Of a DNA stretch of 32,643 nucleotides, positions 6,778-15,541 are shown piece by piece. The stretch is from Candidatus Adlerbacteria bacterium. GTDB taxonomy: Bacteria > Patescibacteriota > Minisyncoccia > Phycocordibacterales > SBAW01. Made by a program: the position numbers and the translations under genes. Location of the stretch: contig CAINNF010000015.1 of assembly GCA_903851045.1 (NCBI GenBank), positions 1 to 32,643 on the forward strand, in the 5' to 3' direction. Positions within the stretch are counted from its first letter, which is position 1, and each line of letters opens with the position of its first letter. Under the pieces are notes generated by a model. That model did no database searches and was not told where the DNA came from. It saw only the letters and a list, made by a program, of their open reading frames with translations.

Positions 6778-9700
6778 TTATATCTTCTTATGCGGAGCGC
6801 GGAAGAAGAGTACGGGAACTAGGACGAGGGTGAGGACTATGGCGAAGGTGAGACCAAACATGACGGTGAAAGCTAACGGGCCCCAGGTCGCGTTCGCTCC
6901 GGCGAGCGGGATCATGCCTATGACCGTGGTGACGGTCGTGAGGAATATCGGGCGCAGTCTCGTGGCAGCGGAGTCGACGACGATGTCGATGAGCGGCTTG
7001 TCCGGCTGTTCACGAAGGTGGTGGATCATCGAGTCCATGAGGATGATCGCATGGTTGATGATCACGCCACCAAGCGCGATGAAGCCAAGGAGTGACGGGA
7101 ACGATAGCGGCTGCCCGGTGAGCGCCAACCCGTCGAGTACGCCGATGAGCGAAAGCGGCACAATCATCAAGAGATAGAGCGTATAGCGAATGGAGTTGAA
7201 CGCGATAATGAGTATCATGAACATCAGCACCAACCCCGCGATGAGCGCGATGAACATCTCTTGGAAGGACGTATTGATGTCCTTGTTCTCACCGCCGTAA
7301 GAGATAGCGACACCCGCAGGGAGATTGAGTTCGGTCGCGCGTTTTTGGAATTGGCTTACCACCGCGCCCGAGGTCGTCTGGGCGTCCGGATAGGCTGTCA
7401 CCGTCTCTATGCGCTTTTTATCTTTGTGCGCGATACTGGAGTTGCTCAAACCCAACGTGTCCGTGAGGATAGAGCCGAGCAGTACCGGCCCGCTCGGACC
7501 TTGCACGGAAAGGTTCTTGATACTGTCAATCGTCGTCTGCGAAGTGTTGGAAGGGTCGGTGTAAGCGGTATTGAGGTTAAGTTTCACCACCACGTCGATA
7601 TTTTGCGAGGGCTCCGTGATACTCGTCGCCTTGGTGCCGTTGATGGCGGCGCGTAGGGTTTGCGCCACGACCGCAGGACTAAGCCCGAGCGCCGTCGTCT
7701 TGGCGCGATCGATGGTAAGGTCGAACTCGGTACCGTTGGTCTGCGTCGTCGCGGAGATGTTCACGACATGTGGGATCGTCGAGAGTAGTTGCTTACCGTG
7801 GTCGGCTGCGGTGATGAGGTCGTCGAGATTGTCCCCTTCGAGCTGGATCTGTATCGGCGCACCGGAGGACGGGCCGTTGTTCTCTTGGAGTATCTGAATG
7901 GTCGCGTCGGTCACCACCGACAACTTTCGCGTCAATTCGCTCGCCACTTGGGTGCTCGTCTTTGCATGACCGACGGGAAGGTTGACCGTGATGTTCGCCT
8001 GGTTAGAGCCGGAGGTGCTGCCACCACCGAGCGCCGAGCTCTGTCCCACGGTCGTCTGGAAGGAAGAGATATCTGGGTCGGCATAGAGGATCTCTTCGAC
8101 CTCGCGTGCAGCTAGGTCGGTCTGTGCGAGCGTCGTCCCCTGCGGCTTCTCTATATTTATATATACGAAATCGAGATTACTCTGAGGGAAGAAGATTGCC
8201 TGCACAAGGCCGGTGAACGGTAGCGAGAACGACAACAAAAAGAGCGCGAGCAGCGAGCGAAGGAATATCTTTTGATAGCGACGACTCTCCAGCAAGGAGC
8301 GCAGTGTTCGTTTGTACCACGCGGTCACCCGCTCGGTCAGCTCCTCTTGCTTCCGCTCCATAGCGTTCGGTTGCTGTTTTGTAAAGAGGATCGCGACGAG
8401 CGGCACGATACCAAGCGCGACGAATATGGAGGCGATGAGCACGAAGATGAGCGTATAGGGAATGCCCGCGATGAACTTACCGATGATGCCAGAGATGAAG
8501 AAAAGCGGCGCGAACACCGCGACCGTCGCCATCGTGCCTGCCATGAGCGGCCACGCGTAGTCGTGGAGCGCCGCTCGTGCCGCCTCCATCGGAGTTGCAT
8601 ACAGCTTCATGCGTGCATGTATCGCCTCAGTAACAACGATCCCAGAGTCGACCAAAATGCCGACCGCAAGGATGAGCGCGAAGAGACTGATAAAGTTGAG
8701 CGAGTTACCGGTGAAGAAGAGTCCGATGAACGCGATGAGGAAGGACAGCGGGATAGCAAGCGCCGCGACCAACGACTCGCGCCAGCCGATGGTGACGAGC
8801 AAAGCAGCGATCACCAGAAGTACCGTCTCGAACCCGGTCTTGGTGAGATCGCCAAGCTGTTTGTTCACCTGCACTCCCTGGTCGGTCGACGGCGAGATGA
8901 GGACGTTGAGACCCTGGAGCGTCGTACTGCCGAGGTCGGAAAATTCCTTCTTCACCGCGCTTGCCGTACCAACCATGCTCGCGCCCGACTGCTTGTATAC
9001 TTGGAGCGTGATAGCCTGACCACTCGGCTTACCCCCCAGCGACACGCGCGAGTAGGTACTCGCCGGCGCAAGACCGTCGGATATGAGCGCGATGTCGCGC
9101 AAGTAGATCGGTACACCTTTTTTATTGCCGACCGCGATGTCTTGGATCTGGTTCGGGTCGGTGATGCCGCCTTTGAAGTTGACCGTGTAGTTGACGCCAT
9201 CCATCGAGATGCTCCCCGCGGGCAGAGCCGCGTTGTTGGCGCTGATGGCCGAGATGACATCGACGAGCCGCAGACCGTACTGCTCCAGCGACTCCTTGCT
9301 GACCACCACATCCACTTCGCGGTCGGGTACACCCGCCACGTCAACCTTCGAGACTCCCGAGATGTTCTTGAGGTCATCCGACAGCGTCTTCCCCAACCTC
9401 GAGAATTCGGTCGGCGGTAGGTCCCCCACCACCGAGGCGACCATGATCGGTTGGTCGTTGAAGTTGATCTTGCTCACCGTCGGCGTCGTCGCGTCGGCAG
9501 GCAGATCGGGCACCGCCTTGGCGACCGCATCACGCAGGTCTTGGATGGATTGGCTAATGTCCGCGTTCGCGTTGAACTGTACCGTGACCACACTGACCCC
9601 GTCGCCCGAGTTGGAGGTCACCGTGTCGATATTGTTGATGTTGGAGATCTGCGCCTCTAACTTGTCGGTAACGAGCGTCTCCATGTCCGCGGCCGATGCG

Positions 9701-9861
9701 CCCGGCAGTGCGTCGGTCACGATGCCATATGGAATAACGATGGACGGCGTGTTCTCCTTCGGGATGTTCGCGACCGCGTACGCACCCGCGACAAGGAGGG
9801 TTATGATGAGTACATAACTGAACTGTCGTTTATCGAGGAAGAAGTTCCATAGCCACAACAT
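6778..9861 (-). CDS. RND efflux/transport permease (AcrB/HAE1-like)
   Basis: The protein has 1027 residues, the full length of an RND permease, with twelve predicted helices in two halves and two large external loops. It starts MLWLWNFFLDKRQFSYVLI, the usual cytosolic stub and TM1. TM4 reads AVGILVDSGIVVTEAI: the first proton-relay Asp (D405) is kept but the second is Ser (S406). TM10 reads LGGVIINHAIILMD with Asn-His where AcrB has the essential Lys. The relay therefore differs from drug-type AcrB and is closer to divergent RND groups. It is co-transcribed with the adaptor, with one base between the adaptor stop and this ATG. No outer-membrane factor gene is seen, which fits a single-membrane cell. 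The substrate is unknown. Confidence 0.93.
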   Translation of the reverse strand: MLWLWNFFLDKRQFSYVLIITLLVAGAYAVANIPKENTPSIVIPYGIVTDALPGASAADMETLVTDKLEAQISNINNIDTVTSNSGDGVSVVTVQFNANADISQSIQDLRDAVAKAVPDLPADATTPTVSKINFNDQPIMVASVVGDLPPTEFSRLGKTLSDDLKNISGVSKVDVAGVPDREVDVVVSKESLEQYGLRLVDVISAISANNAALPAGSISMDGVNYTVNFKGGITDPNQIQDIAVGNKKGVPIYLRDIALISDGLAPASTYSRVSLGGKPSGQAITLQVYKQSGASMVGTASAVKKEFSDLGSTTLQGLNVLISPSTDQGVQVNKQLGDLTKTGFETVLLVIAALLVTIGWRESLVAALAIPLSFLIAFIGLFFTGNSLNFISLFALILAVGILVDSGIVVTEAIHARMKLYATPMEAARAALHDYAWPLMAGTMATVAVFAPLFFISGIIGKFIAGIPYTLIFVLIASIFVALGIVPLVAILFTKQQPNAMERKQEELTERVTAWYKRTLRSLLESRRYQKIFLRSLLALFLLSFSLPFTGLVQAIFFPQSNLDFVYINIEKPQGTTLAQTDLAAREVEEILYADPDISSFQTTVGQSSALGGGSTSGSNQANITVNLPVGHAKTSTQVASELTRKLSVVTDATIQILQENNGPSSGAPIQIQLEGDNLDDLITAADHGKQLLSTIPHVVNISATTQTNGTEFDLTIDRAKTTALGLSPAVVAQTLRAAINGTKATSITEPSQNIDVVVKLNLNTAYTDPSNTSQTTIDSIKNLSVQGPSGPVLLGSILTDTLGLSNSSIAHKDKKRIETVTAYPDAQTTSGAVVSQFQKRATELNLPAGVAISYGGENKDINTSFQEMFIALIAGLVLMFMILIIAFNSIRYTLYLLMIVPLSLIGVLDGLALTGQPLSFPSLLGFIALGGVIINHAIILMDSMIHHLREQPDKPLIDIVVDSAATRLRPIFLTTVTTVIGMIPLAGANATWGPLAFTVMFGLTFAIVLTLVLVPVLFFRAPHKKI

Positions 9862-9862
9862 A

Positions 9863-11467
9863 TTAGTTAGCGTCGACGACGACCGTTTGTCCGTCCGTCA
9901 GACCACGAGCGTCGGTGACGATATCGGTCTCCGGCGTAAGACCGCTGACGACCACGACGTGGTCGCCAAGGATCGAACCGAGCGTTATAGGATGCGAGAC
10001 CAGCGTACTGCTTGCGACCGTAAAGACGATTGGGCCCTGTGGAGTGATCTTCGCTGCTGCGATCGGGATCACGATACTCTTGAGTGCGTGTGTCGGTTGT
10101 GCGGCGCTGGCTGCTCGAGAGAGCGAGACGGACACCGTGTCGCCGTCGGTGAGCGAACTTTGACTACCGGTGATACCCACCTTCACCAGGATCTTGCCCG
10201 TCGTCGGGTCGAGCGCGGGTGCGACCGACGTGATGACCCCCTTGGTCGTGTCGTTGATGACCGCTGCACCCCCGACCGACAGCGTCTTAGCATCGTCGGA
10301 CGTAACGTTCGTGTCGATCTCCAGAGCACTCGGGTTCGAAACGTCGGCAACCTGTGAGAACGAAGAGACGAAGTCTCCTCGCGAGATGGCGAGCGATACG
10401 ATGGTGCCAGAGATCGGCGAGCGGATAATGGTCTTTTCGAGGTTCGCTTTCGCCGCATCGAGCGCGCCGAGCGCCTGCTTCACGTTCGCCTGTGCCGACG
10501 CGATGTCGTTCTGGCTCCCGGCCGTCGCTGTGTTGGATGCGGTCTGCGCTCCCGACTGTGCGTTGTCGTAGGCGCTCTTAGCGGCAGCAAGACTACCGAT
10601 AGCTGCGACCACTTCGGACCGTGCCGCCCCGACCGACACCTGATACCCTGCGATGGTCGCATTCGACATAGACTGGTTCGGTTGCGCCTCATTGACCGCG
10701 GTCACGAGATCGTTCACGAACGTTTGGACCGTCTGAGCGTATGCGGTCATAGAGTCGATCGCTGTATCGACGTTCGATGGAGCGTTCGAAAGCGAACTAG
10801 CACTACTGAGTATGGACTCCAGCTGTCCCCGCTCGTTGGCGAGCGTCACCGCAAGCTGACTGTTGGGGATAGTGAGCGTGATCGATGGAGACACGCTGCG
10901 CGGATTCGAGAAGAGTGTGTCAGCCTTCGTGTGTACCGCATCGTCGAGCGCCGCATACGCGCTTTGCAGCGCGGCAAGCGCCGATGTCTGTGCCGTTCGC
11001 GCGCTGGTCGCCGCCTGCGCAGAGGTGATGGTGGAGTTCGCCGCGGTGCTGCCCGTCGTCTTCGCGAGCGCCGCTTGCGCCGCCTCGTAGCCGCCTTCGG
11101 CCTGTACCACTGCCGCCTGTTGACTACCGTTCTCGAACGTAGCGATGACCTCTCCTGCCGCAACGCGGTCCCCAAGCGCATGGTCGAGCGTGACTATCTC
11201 GCCGGACGTCTGCGCAAGTATCGTCGCGTGGCTGAGCGATGTAACCTTCCCGGTCACGGGGAGTGGCCCGGTCGCCGATGAAAGACTGGCGACCGATGAG
11301 ATGTGTACATGCGAAATACCCGCCACGACGCTCGCGACCGGAGTCGAGCTGCGAGTGGCGACCTGTACACCGACCACCGCCAACACGACGATGACCATCA
11401 CGCCACCAATACTATAGAGCCGCGGGAGCCTCGCTAGATACCGCCCAAAGCTTCGAAAGACTGACAT
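9863..11467 (-). CDS. RND adaptor (membrane fusion protein, HlyD/AcrA family)
   Basis: The protein has 534 residues, long for the family. A membrane anchor (about 18-37) is followed by the first lipoyl half (TSGEIVTLDHALGDRVAAGEVI), a long Ala/Ser/Gln-rich helical hairpin with an unusually large insertion (about 130-340), the second lipoyl half (IIRSPISGTIVSLAISRGDFV), then beta-barrel and membrane-proximal domains. It would link the pump to the cell wall or exterior. The ATG at 11467 is chosen because the TATACT box (11481-11476) ends 8 nt before it; the longer frame would start upstream of this promoter. It is the first gene of a three-gene unit with the RND permease and the 56-residue protein. 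Confidence 0.92.
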   Translation of the reverse strand: MSVFRSFGRYLARLPRLYSIGGVMVIVVLAVVGVQVATRSSTPVASVVAGISHVHISSVASLSSATGPLPVTGKVTSLSHATILAQTSGEIVTLDHALGDRVAAGEVIATFENGSQQAAVVQAEGGYEAAQAALAKTTGSTAANSTITSAQAATSARTAQTSALAALQSAYAALDDAVHTKADTLFSNPRSVSPSITLTIPNSQLAVTLANERGQLESILSSASSLSNAPSNVDTAIDSMTAYAQTVQTFVNDLVTAVNEAQPNQSMSNATIAGYQVSVGAARSEVVAAIGSLAAAKSAYDNAQSGAQTASNTATAGSQNDIASAQANVKQALGALDAAKANLEKTIIRSPISGTIVSLAISRGDFVSSFSQVADVSNPSALEIDTNVTSDDAKTLSVGGAAVINDTTKGVITSVAPALDPTTGKILVKVGITGSQSSLTDGDTVSVSLSRAASAAQPTHALKSIVIPIAAAKITPQGPIVFTVASSTLVSHPITLGSILGDHVVVVSGLTPETDIVTDARGLTDGQTVVVDAN

Positions 11468-11475
11468 ATACAAGT

Positions 11476-11481
11476 AGTATA
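11476..11481 (-). promoter_or_regulatory. Promoter -10 of the RND operon
   Basis: TATACT on the minus strand, preceded by TGG, forms an extended -10. No convincing -35 is visible. It ends 8 nt before the adaptor ATG. Confidence 0.6.
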
Positions 11482-11520
11482 CCAAATCACGACATTTTGC
11501 ACCCTTACCCATGTACCACA

Positions 11521-11549
11521 AGAAAAGGCTGCCAACGAGAGGCAGCCTT
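11521..11549 (-). terminator. Rho-independent terminator of the 82-residue gene
   Basis: AAGGCTGCC (11525-11533) and GGCAGCCTT (11541-11549) form a 9-bp stem with a 7-nt loop. On the minus strand TTTTCTT follows. It insulates the RND operon promoter. Confidence 0.8.
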
Positions 11550-11560
11550 AGTAGGCACAA

Positions 11561-11809
11561 CTAATAGATCTTTCCGGTACGTTCAAGGTCCCAGCCAACC
11601 GTCGTAATACCACGGATATTTTCATACGCAATGAATGTTGTCCTTGCCGCTTCGCTCATCGGGTCTGGGTCCGGTTGCCTGATATAGACACCGTAGTCGG
11701 TGACCTTAACTACCGTACCGATCACCGGTGAGGCACCATCTCGATCCACAGTGACGACCGTCACAGTGTCAACATACTCGAGAAGTGCCCCCTTATAGGG
11801 AGAGACCAT
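11561..11809 (-). CDS. Small soluble protein, probable beta-barrel, unknown
   Basis: The protein has 82 residues, starting MVSPYKGALLEYVDTVTVV. Alternating hydrophobic residues (VTVVTVDRDG, VIGTVVKVTDYGVYIRQ) suggest a small SH3-like or OB-like beta barrel. The family is not recognised. The start is set by AAGGAAAG 7-8 nt upstream. The mRNA leader is about 75 nt. It has its own promoter and terminator, so it is a stand-alone gene. Confidence 0.65.
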   Translation of the reverse strand: MVSPYKGALLEYVDTVTVVTVDRDGASPVIGTVVKVTDYGVYIRQPDPDPMSEAARTTFIAYENIRGITTVGWDLERTGKIY

Positions 11810-11889
11810 GGGTTCTTTCCTTCCATGTTTTGTTAGACTTTTACAAACATACCCACTAGCCCTGTACAAGCCGAACAGGAATCTAAAAC

Positions 11890-11919
11890 TATATAACACC
11901 TTTATGGTGTGTATGTCAA
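11890..11919 (-). promoter_or_regulatory. Promoter of the 82-residue gene
   Basis: TTGACA (11919-11914) and TATATA (11895-11890) are separated by 18 nt on the minus strand. The predicted transcription start is near 11883. It lies just downstream of the terminator of the preceding gene. Confidence 0.75.
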
Positions 11920-11935
11920 GACTTTGCCAGACGAC

Positions 11936-11968
11936 AAAAAAGCTCCAGCCGCTGTTTGGCTGGAGCTC
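11936..11968 (-). terminator. Rho-independent terminator of the 396-residue gene
   Basis: AGCTCCAGCC (11942-11951) pairs with GGCTGGAGCT (11959-11968). On the minus strand this is followed by TTTTTT. It lies 24 nt after the stop at 11993. Confidence 0.88.
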
Positions 11969-11992
11969 TGTAGTACTCGGGTTACTCGCCCA

Positions 11993-13183
11993 TTAGCGAC
12001 GTGCGGTTGGTCTGCACCAGCGCAGTTTCAGATGCCGATACGCGGATTCAAGACTCATGAATTGAACCGGCCGCAGACCCGTGGGAGGCACGGGCACGAG
12101 CAGCGACCGTGCGAGGCCCGACCGGACACCTTCCTCAATGCGTGCTTTTCGGTTGGCGGCCTTTCGTCTACTTTGTGCATCACCATGCCTCTCGATGATC
12201 GGAAGAAGACCGCCTGCCAGGCCTTGCCACGCTACCGCGAACGCTACAACCGTGCAGGCATACCACACAAAAAAGTGACTGCCTCCAAGTTGCAGATACA
12301 CCTCAGCCGTGGCGAGCAACAGCTGAAACTGGACGACTGGTGTGAACGTCCACAGTGCCTGCGAGAAGCGCCGACGACGACCTCGACTGTCGTGTGTCAA
12401 AAACCGACCAAAGCCATCCTGTCCAAGTACGTAGTCTGGGTCCTCGAACCCGACCCGCACCTGCCTCGTACTGTATGTGAACGGATGCCATATCGCCGAC
12501 CACCTTATGCCACGGCTAGCTGACAAGACCAACCATAACGCATAAAACCCTCGTATTATGCTAATGAACGGTATCCATAGGAGGCATATCGCGAGCGCCT
12601 GCACGGTGTAGGCCAACCACTTACGACGACTAATCTCGCATTCGTCCCAGGGAGGGTCCTCGAACCAGAGGTTGATCCACCAGTCTTCCCAAGGAGAGAG
12701 TGGCTTCGCGAAGAAGTCGTCCGACACTTCGACCGACAGGTCGGTCGAGGCGCTGCCTGGCCGATACCTTGTAAAGTCCTCGAGTGGAGTATTGTACTCG
12801 CGCCGACTCTCTCGCTTAACCCAAACATCTGCCGCCTGTTCGTTGTCTTTATACACCAAGATTCCACGTATACGATGGACCCCCGGGCGATGGAACTGAA
12901 TAAGCGTTTCCAGCTTCTTGAGGTCGATGACCGAACGCTCCTCAATACCCTTCGGATCGGTCACGACCAAGAACAGATACGGGCGCGAGACTCCCCCGTG
13001 CGCAAACTTATCCACCGCCAGTTTCGAAACAGCCCACTGCAGAAGCAGTGCGGCACTGGCAGCCACCTGGGCAGGGTCGAAGATGAATCTGATCTCCTCA
13101 TCCTCCCCAGGCAAAAACACCTCTAAGGCCTGTTCCACGACATGTCCTTTCCTGTTGGAACGTCCGAACACAAAATACATCAT
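11993..13183 (-). CDS. Multi-pass membrane protein with cytosolic N-terminal domain, unknown
   Basis: The longest frame encodes 396 residues. Residues about 25-190 look soluble (PYLFLVVTDPKGIEERSV then RGILVYKDN). Two pairs of hydrophobic helices follow at about 195-225 and 280-325, and a basic C-terminal tail ends the protein. The family is not recognised. The start is uncertain: ATG 13183 and ATG 13180 have a GAGGAG too far away (17 nt), while GTG 13138 has AAAGGA 6 nt upstream. A TTGACG at about 13197 may be the -35. The gene is divergent from the SDR gene and has a strong terminator. Confidence 0.7.
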   Translation of the reverse strand: MMYFVFGRSNRKGHVVEQALEVFLPGEDEEIRFIFDPAQVAASAALLLQWAVSKLAVDKFAHGGVSRPYLFLVVTDPKGIEERSVIDLKKLETLIQFHRPGVHRIRGILVYKDNEQAADVWVKRESRREYNTPLEDFTRYRPGSASTDLSVEVSDDFFAKPLSPWEDWWINLWFEDPPWDECEISRRKWLAYTVQALAICLLWIPFISIIRGFYALWLVLSASRGIRWSAIWHPFTYSTRQVRVGFEDPDYVLGQDGFGRFLTHDSRGRRRRFSQALWTFTPVVQFQLLLATAEVYLQLGGSHFFVWYACTVVAFAVAWQGLAGGLLPIIERHGDAQSRRKAANRKARIEEGVRSGLARSLLVPVPPTGLRPVQFMSLESAYRHLKLRWCRPTARR

Positions 13184-13251
13184 TGTCGAAATGCGTCAAC
13201 TCCTCTTCTTCACACGTGCATATCCACTCCAGCGGAAAGAAGTGGGTGCGG

Positions 13252-13257
13252 TATACT
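13252..13257 (+). promoter_or_regulatory. Promoter -10 of the SDR gene
   Basis: TATACT ends 9 nt before the ATG at 13267. The sequence from box to start is nearly identical to that of the DUF1003 gene at 3991-4008 (16 of 18 bases). No clear -35 is visible. Confidence 0.6.
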
Positions 13258-13266
13258 GTTTTTTAT

Positions 13267-13911
13267 ATGAAAACCATAGTCGTAACAGGTGCACATGGCG
13301 GTATCGGCGAGGCTATCGTCGAGGCGCTTACCGTTGCGGGGCACACGGTCATCGGCGTCGACCGTAAGGACACGGACGTCTCGAATTTCGCCCAGGTACA
13401 ACGGTTGCAAGAAAAGGTACTTAGCGATGTCGACCATATCGACTGGCTCGTGTGTGCCCATGGGTACCTCGACCCGATGACGATCCTTGAAGAACAGTCG
13501 CCCGAAAGCATCGAGGTGACGTTCTTGGTCAATAGCGTCTCGTTGGCATATCTGGCGAAAGCATTTTTGCGCCACATCCCTGCGGGCGGCGGTATCATCG
13601 CTCTCTCCTCTACCGCTAGCTTACACGCGAGTGGTGCTACCCCCGTCTATTCAGCATCCAAAGCGGCTGTCAACAGCTTTATGCAGACGCTCGCCCACAA
13701 TCGAAAAGAGCAGGTCTTTTATGCGCTATGCCCAGGGCCCACCAACACCACACTGCGCGAGAGATTCGCCCATGACGCGGCAAAACAGCAAAGCCCCGAC
13801 GTGGTCGCATCCGTCGTACTGGAGTTGGTGAACGGCTCTGGCGAACATACAAGCGGCGACATCATCGTCGTGCGAGACAGTGTCACCACGACCTTCGAGA
13901 AACTTTCCTAA
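13267..13911 (+). CDS. Short-chain dehydrogenase/reductase (SDR)
   Basis: The protein has 214 residues. The N-terminal nucleotide-binding motif TGAHGGIG (residues 7-14), VDRKD after the second strand, CAHG (63-66) in place of the usual NNAG, N89, the catalytic Ser in LSSTAS (113-118) and YSASK (128-132) are all present, so the Ser-Tyr-Lys active site is intact. The Asp after the second strand suggests NAD(H) preference. The substrate is unknown. ATG 13267 fits the family start exactly; the 28 extra codons upstream would run through the -10 box. It is a single gene with only a weak hairpin-like A/T stretch after it (13918-13935). Confidence 0.9.
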   Translation: MKTIVVTGAHGGIGEAIVEALTVAGHTVIGVDRKDTDVSNFAQVQRLQEKVLSDVDHIDWLVCAHGYLDPMTILEEQSPESIEVTFLVNSVSLAYLAKAFLRHIPAGGGIIALSSTASLHASGATPVYSASKAAVNSFMQTLAHNRKEQVFYALCPGPTNTTLRERFAHDAAKQQSPDVVASVVLELVNGSGEHTSGDIIVVRDSVTTTFEKLS

Positions 13912-14029
13912 TTGAACTCAAAAAGCATTTTTTGTCATATCGCACCCTGTTGACAAGCTGGTTGCTGATGACTTTTTGCATGCTACCCTTACAAGAAGCG
14001 ATTTATTAGTTAGATATCCATCGCATATC

Positions 14030-14986
14030 ATGAGAAAAAAGATTCTTGGTTCGTTTTTAGTGCTTTCGCTGTTCGTGGTAGCAGCTCCGTCACACGCCGC
14101 AGGACTCACGGCGACGCAGATCAGTGCGGTTATCAGTCTATTGAACGCCTTTGGTGCCGACAGTGGCACCATAGCGAACGTACAGTCCACTTTGACTGGC
14201 CAGAGCGAGGGGGGAGGTTGGCAGCCCGGACAAGGAGGCATGCCGCCGCGTCCGTGGGACGGAGTCGCATCGTCGACACACCCTGAATCTTGGCAGAACG
14301 TCGCATCGTCGTCTCATCCGTGGATGAGAGAGGCGTCAACCACCTCGGACGTGCGCCCACCCATTCTGCCAAGGCCGGTCGCAGGGACGTGCGCCATGTT
14401 CTCACGCAATCTCGGTATCGGTTCGCAAGGTGCGGACGTGCTCAATCTGCAAAAGATCCTTGCCGCTGATCCAACCGCCGGCTTTAGTGCTTCGTCGACC
14501 GGATTCTTCGGTAAGCTGACCGCTGAGGCGCTCAAGCGCTTCCAGGCCGCGAACGGTATCGCTTCCAGTAGTGGTATCGTTGGCCCTCTTACTCGCGGAT
14601 TCTTCGAACAGCGCTGTGGAAACGATCTTGGCCATGGTCAGCAGGAGCAGGGGAACCCACCACCACAAGGTGCCCCGGGTACGCACGTACAGAACACTAA
14701 CGTCTTCGGCGCCATCAGTGCGAACACCGGGACAAGTATCGTTGTACAATACGTGACCGCAACAACCACCATACCGGTGACGGTGAACGTGCTTGCCTCG
14801 ACCACGATAGAGGTCTTTGCTAGCACCTCTACCCCGCCGACTATTGGCACGATCGCTAATCTTTCGGTCGGAAAGAATGTCATGGTGGAGGGTCTGCTCA
14901 ACACCGACAAGTCCGTTACCGCGTTTCGTGTACGAGTCGGCATACTGCCTCCTCTTCCGCAGCTCTACAACAACAGTAACCACTAA
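14030..14986 (+). CDS. Secreted peptidoglycan-binding domain protein
   Basis: The protein has 318 residues. A signal peptide (1-24, cleavage near SHAA-G) precedes a helical stretch and a Pro/Ser/Gly-rich linker with repeated ASSTHP/ASSSHP units (79-97). A PG_binding_1 domain follows at about 124-195 (FSRNLGIGSQGADVLNLQKIL, GFFGKLTAEALKRFQ), in the form common in Parcubacteria. The C-terminal part (about 225-310) is Thr/Val-rich beta structure like DUF5666 domains. It probably sits in the cell wall. No catalytic domain is present. A TTGACA at 13950-13955 may be its -35, but the -10 is unclear and no Shine-Dalgarno precedes the ATG. Apart from these signals, the 118 nt between the SDR gene and this start hold nothing. 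Confidence 0.88.
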   Translation: MRKKILGSFLVLSLFVVAAPSHAAGLTATQISAVISLLNAFGADSGTIANVQSTLTGQSEGGGWQPGQGGMPPRPWDGVASSTHPESWQNVASSSHPWMREASTTSDVRPPILPRPVAGTCAMFSRNLGIGSQGADVLNLQKILAADPTAGFSASSTGFFGKLTAEALKRFQAANGIASSSGIVGPLTRGFFEQRCGNDLGHGQQEQGNPPPQGAPGTHVQNTNVFGAISANTGTSIVVQYVTATTTIPVTVNVLASTTIEVFASTSTPPTIGTIANLSVGKNVMVEGLLNTDKSVTAFRVRVGILPPLPQLYNNSNH

Positions 14987-14998
14987 GACACAGCATAT

Positions 14999-15039
14999 CG
15001 CACGAAAAAAGCCGGAACGAGTCCGGCTTTTTTCGTGCG
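14999..15039. terminator. Bidirectional terminator between convergent units
   Basis: A perfect 18-bp inverted repeat is centred on ACGAG, with AAAAAA and TTTTTT built into the stem, so it works in both directions. It serves the peptidoglycan-binding gene (plus) and the ABC operon (minus). Confidence 0.92.
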
Positions 15040-15053
15040 ACGCATTTTCCGTA

Positions 15054-15524
15054 CTAGCGGCGAAACCGCTTACGCAAGCGAGTCTTTTGTTTTCGAAGTT
15101 TCGTTCGTTCAATCTCAAACTTGGTATGTACGCGTTGTCGAAGTTCAGACGCCTTTTGTGACGCTCTCCAACCAGCGGTACTCAATACACCATCCACAAC
15201 GAGGACGACACCGAACACGAGGATGCTAGTCGTCTGAGAAAGCTGCGGTATGAGCAGAAAGAACGTCGGTACAAAACTTGCCATACCAACGACCACATCC
15301 ATGAACCGGTTCGCCGGAGTTTCCTCTATCTTCATCATCGCCTCCCACATCTCATAGATGATGAGCAACAGAAGCGCAAGGAGGACCGACGCAGAGGCAC
15401 CGTAGTGCAAGATATGAAGGCAAAACCCGAGCAATACGCCGGAGAGGAAGTGTACGATGCTCCACAGATCGACCCACTCCCCTTCGCGCCAGATATCGGT
15501 ACGCTCGAATGTATGACGTTTCAT
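15054..15524 (-). CDS. Membrane protein of the ABC operon, unknown
   Basis: The protein has 156 residues from ATG 15524 (MKRHTFERTDIW). Hydrophobic helices lie at about 21-39, 45-60 and 75-120, and the charged segment EMWEAMMKIEETPANRFMDVV sits between them. The C-terminus is a long basic helix (KFEIERTKLRKQKTRLRKRF). The layout is reminiscent of YjdF/DUF2238-type membrane proteins but I cannot assign it. It starts 17 nt after the ABC permease stop with no visible Shine-Dalgarno, and is probably the third gene of that operon. The longer frame would overlap the permease. Confidence 0.65.
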   Translation of the reverse strand: MKRHTFERTDIWREGEWVDLWSIVHFLSGVLLGFCLHILHYGASASVLLALLLLIIYEMWEAMMKIEETPANRFMDVVVGMASFVPTFFLLIPQLSQTTSILVFGVVLVVDGVLSTAGWRASQKASELRQRVHTKFEIERTKLRKQKTRLRKRFRR

Positions 15525-15541
15525 ATATCGCGGGTCTATCG

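Noticed and set aside
8272-9420. A 382-codon open frame on the plus strand
   Set aside because: It is antisense to the RND permease and has the charged, low-complexity composition of an antisense shadow.
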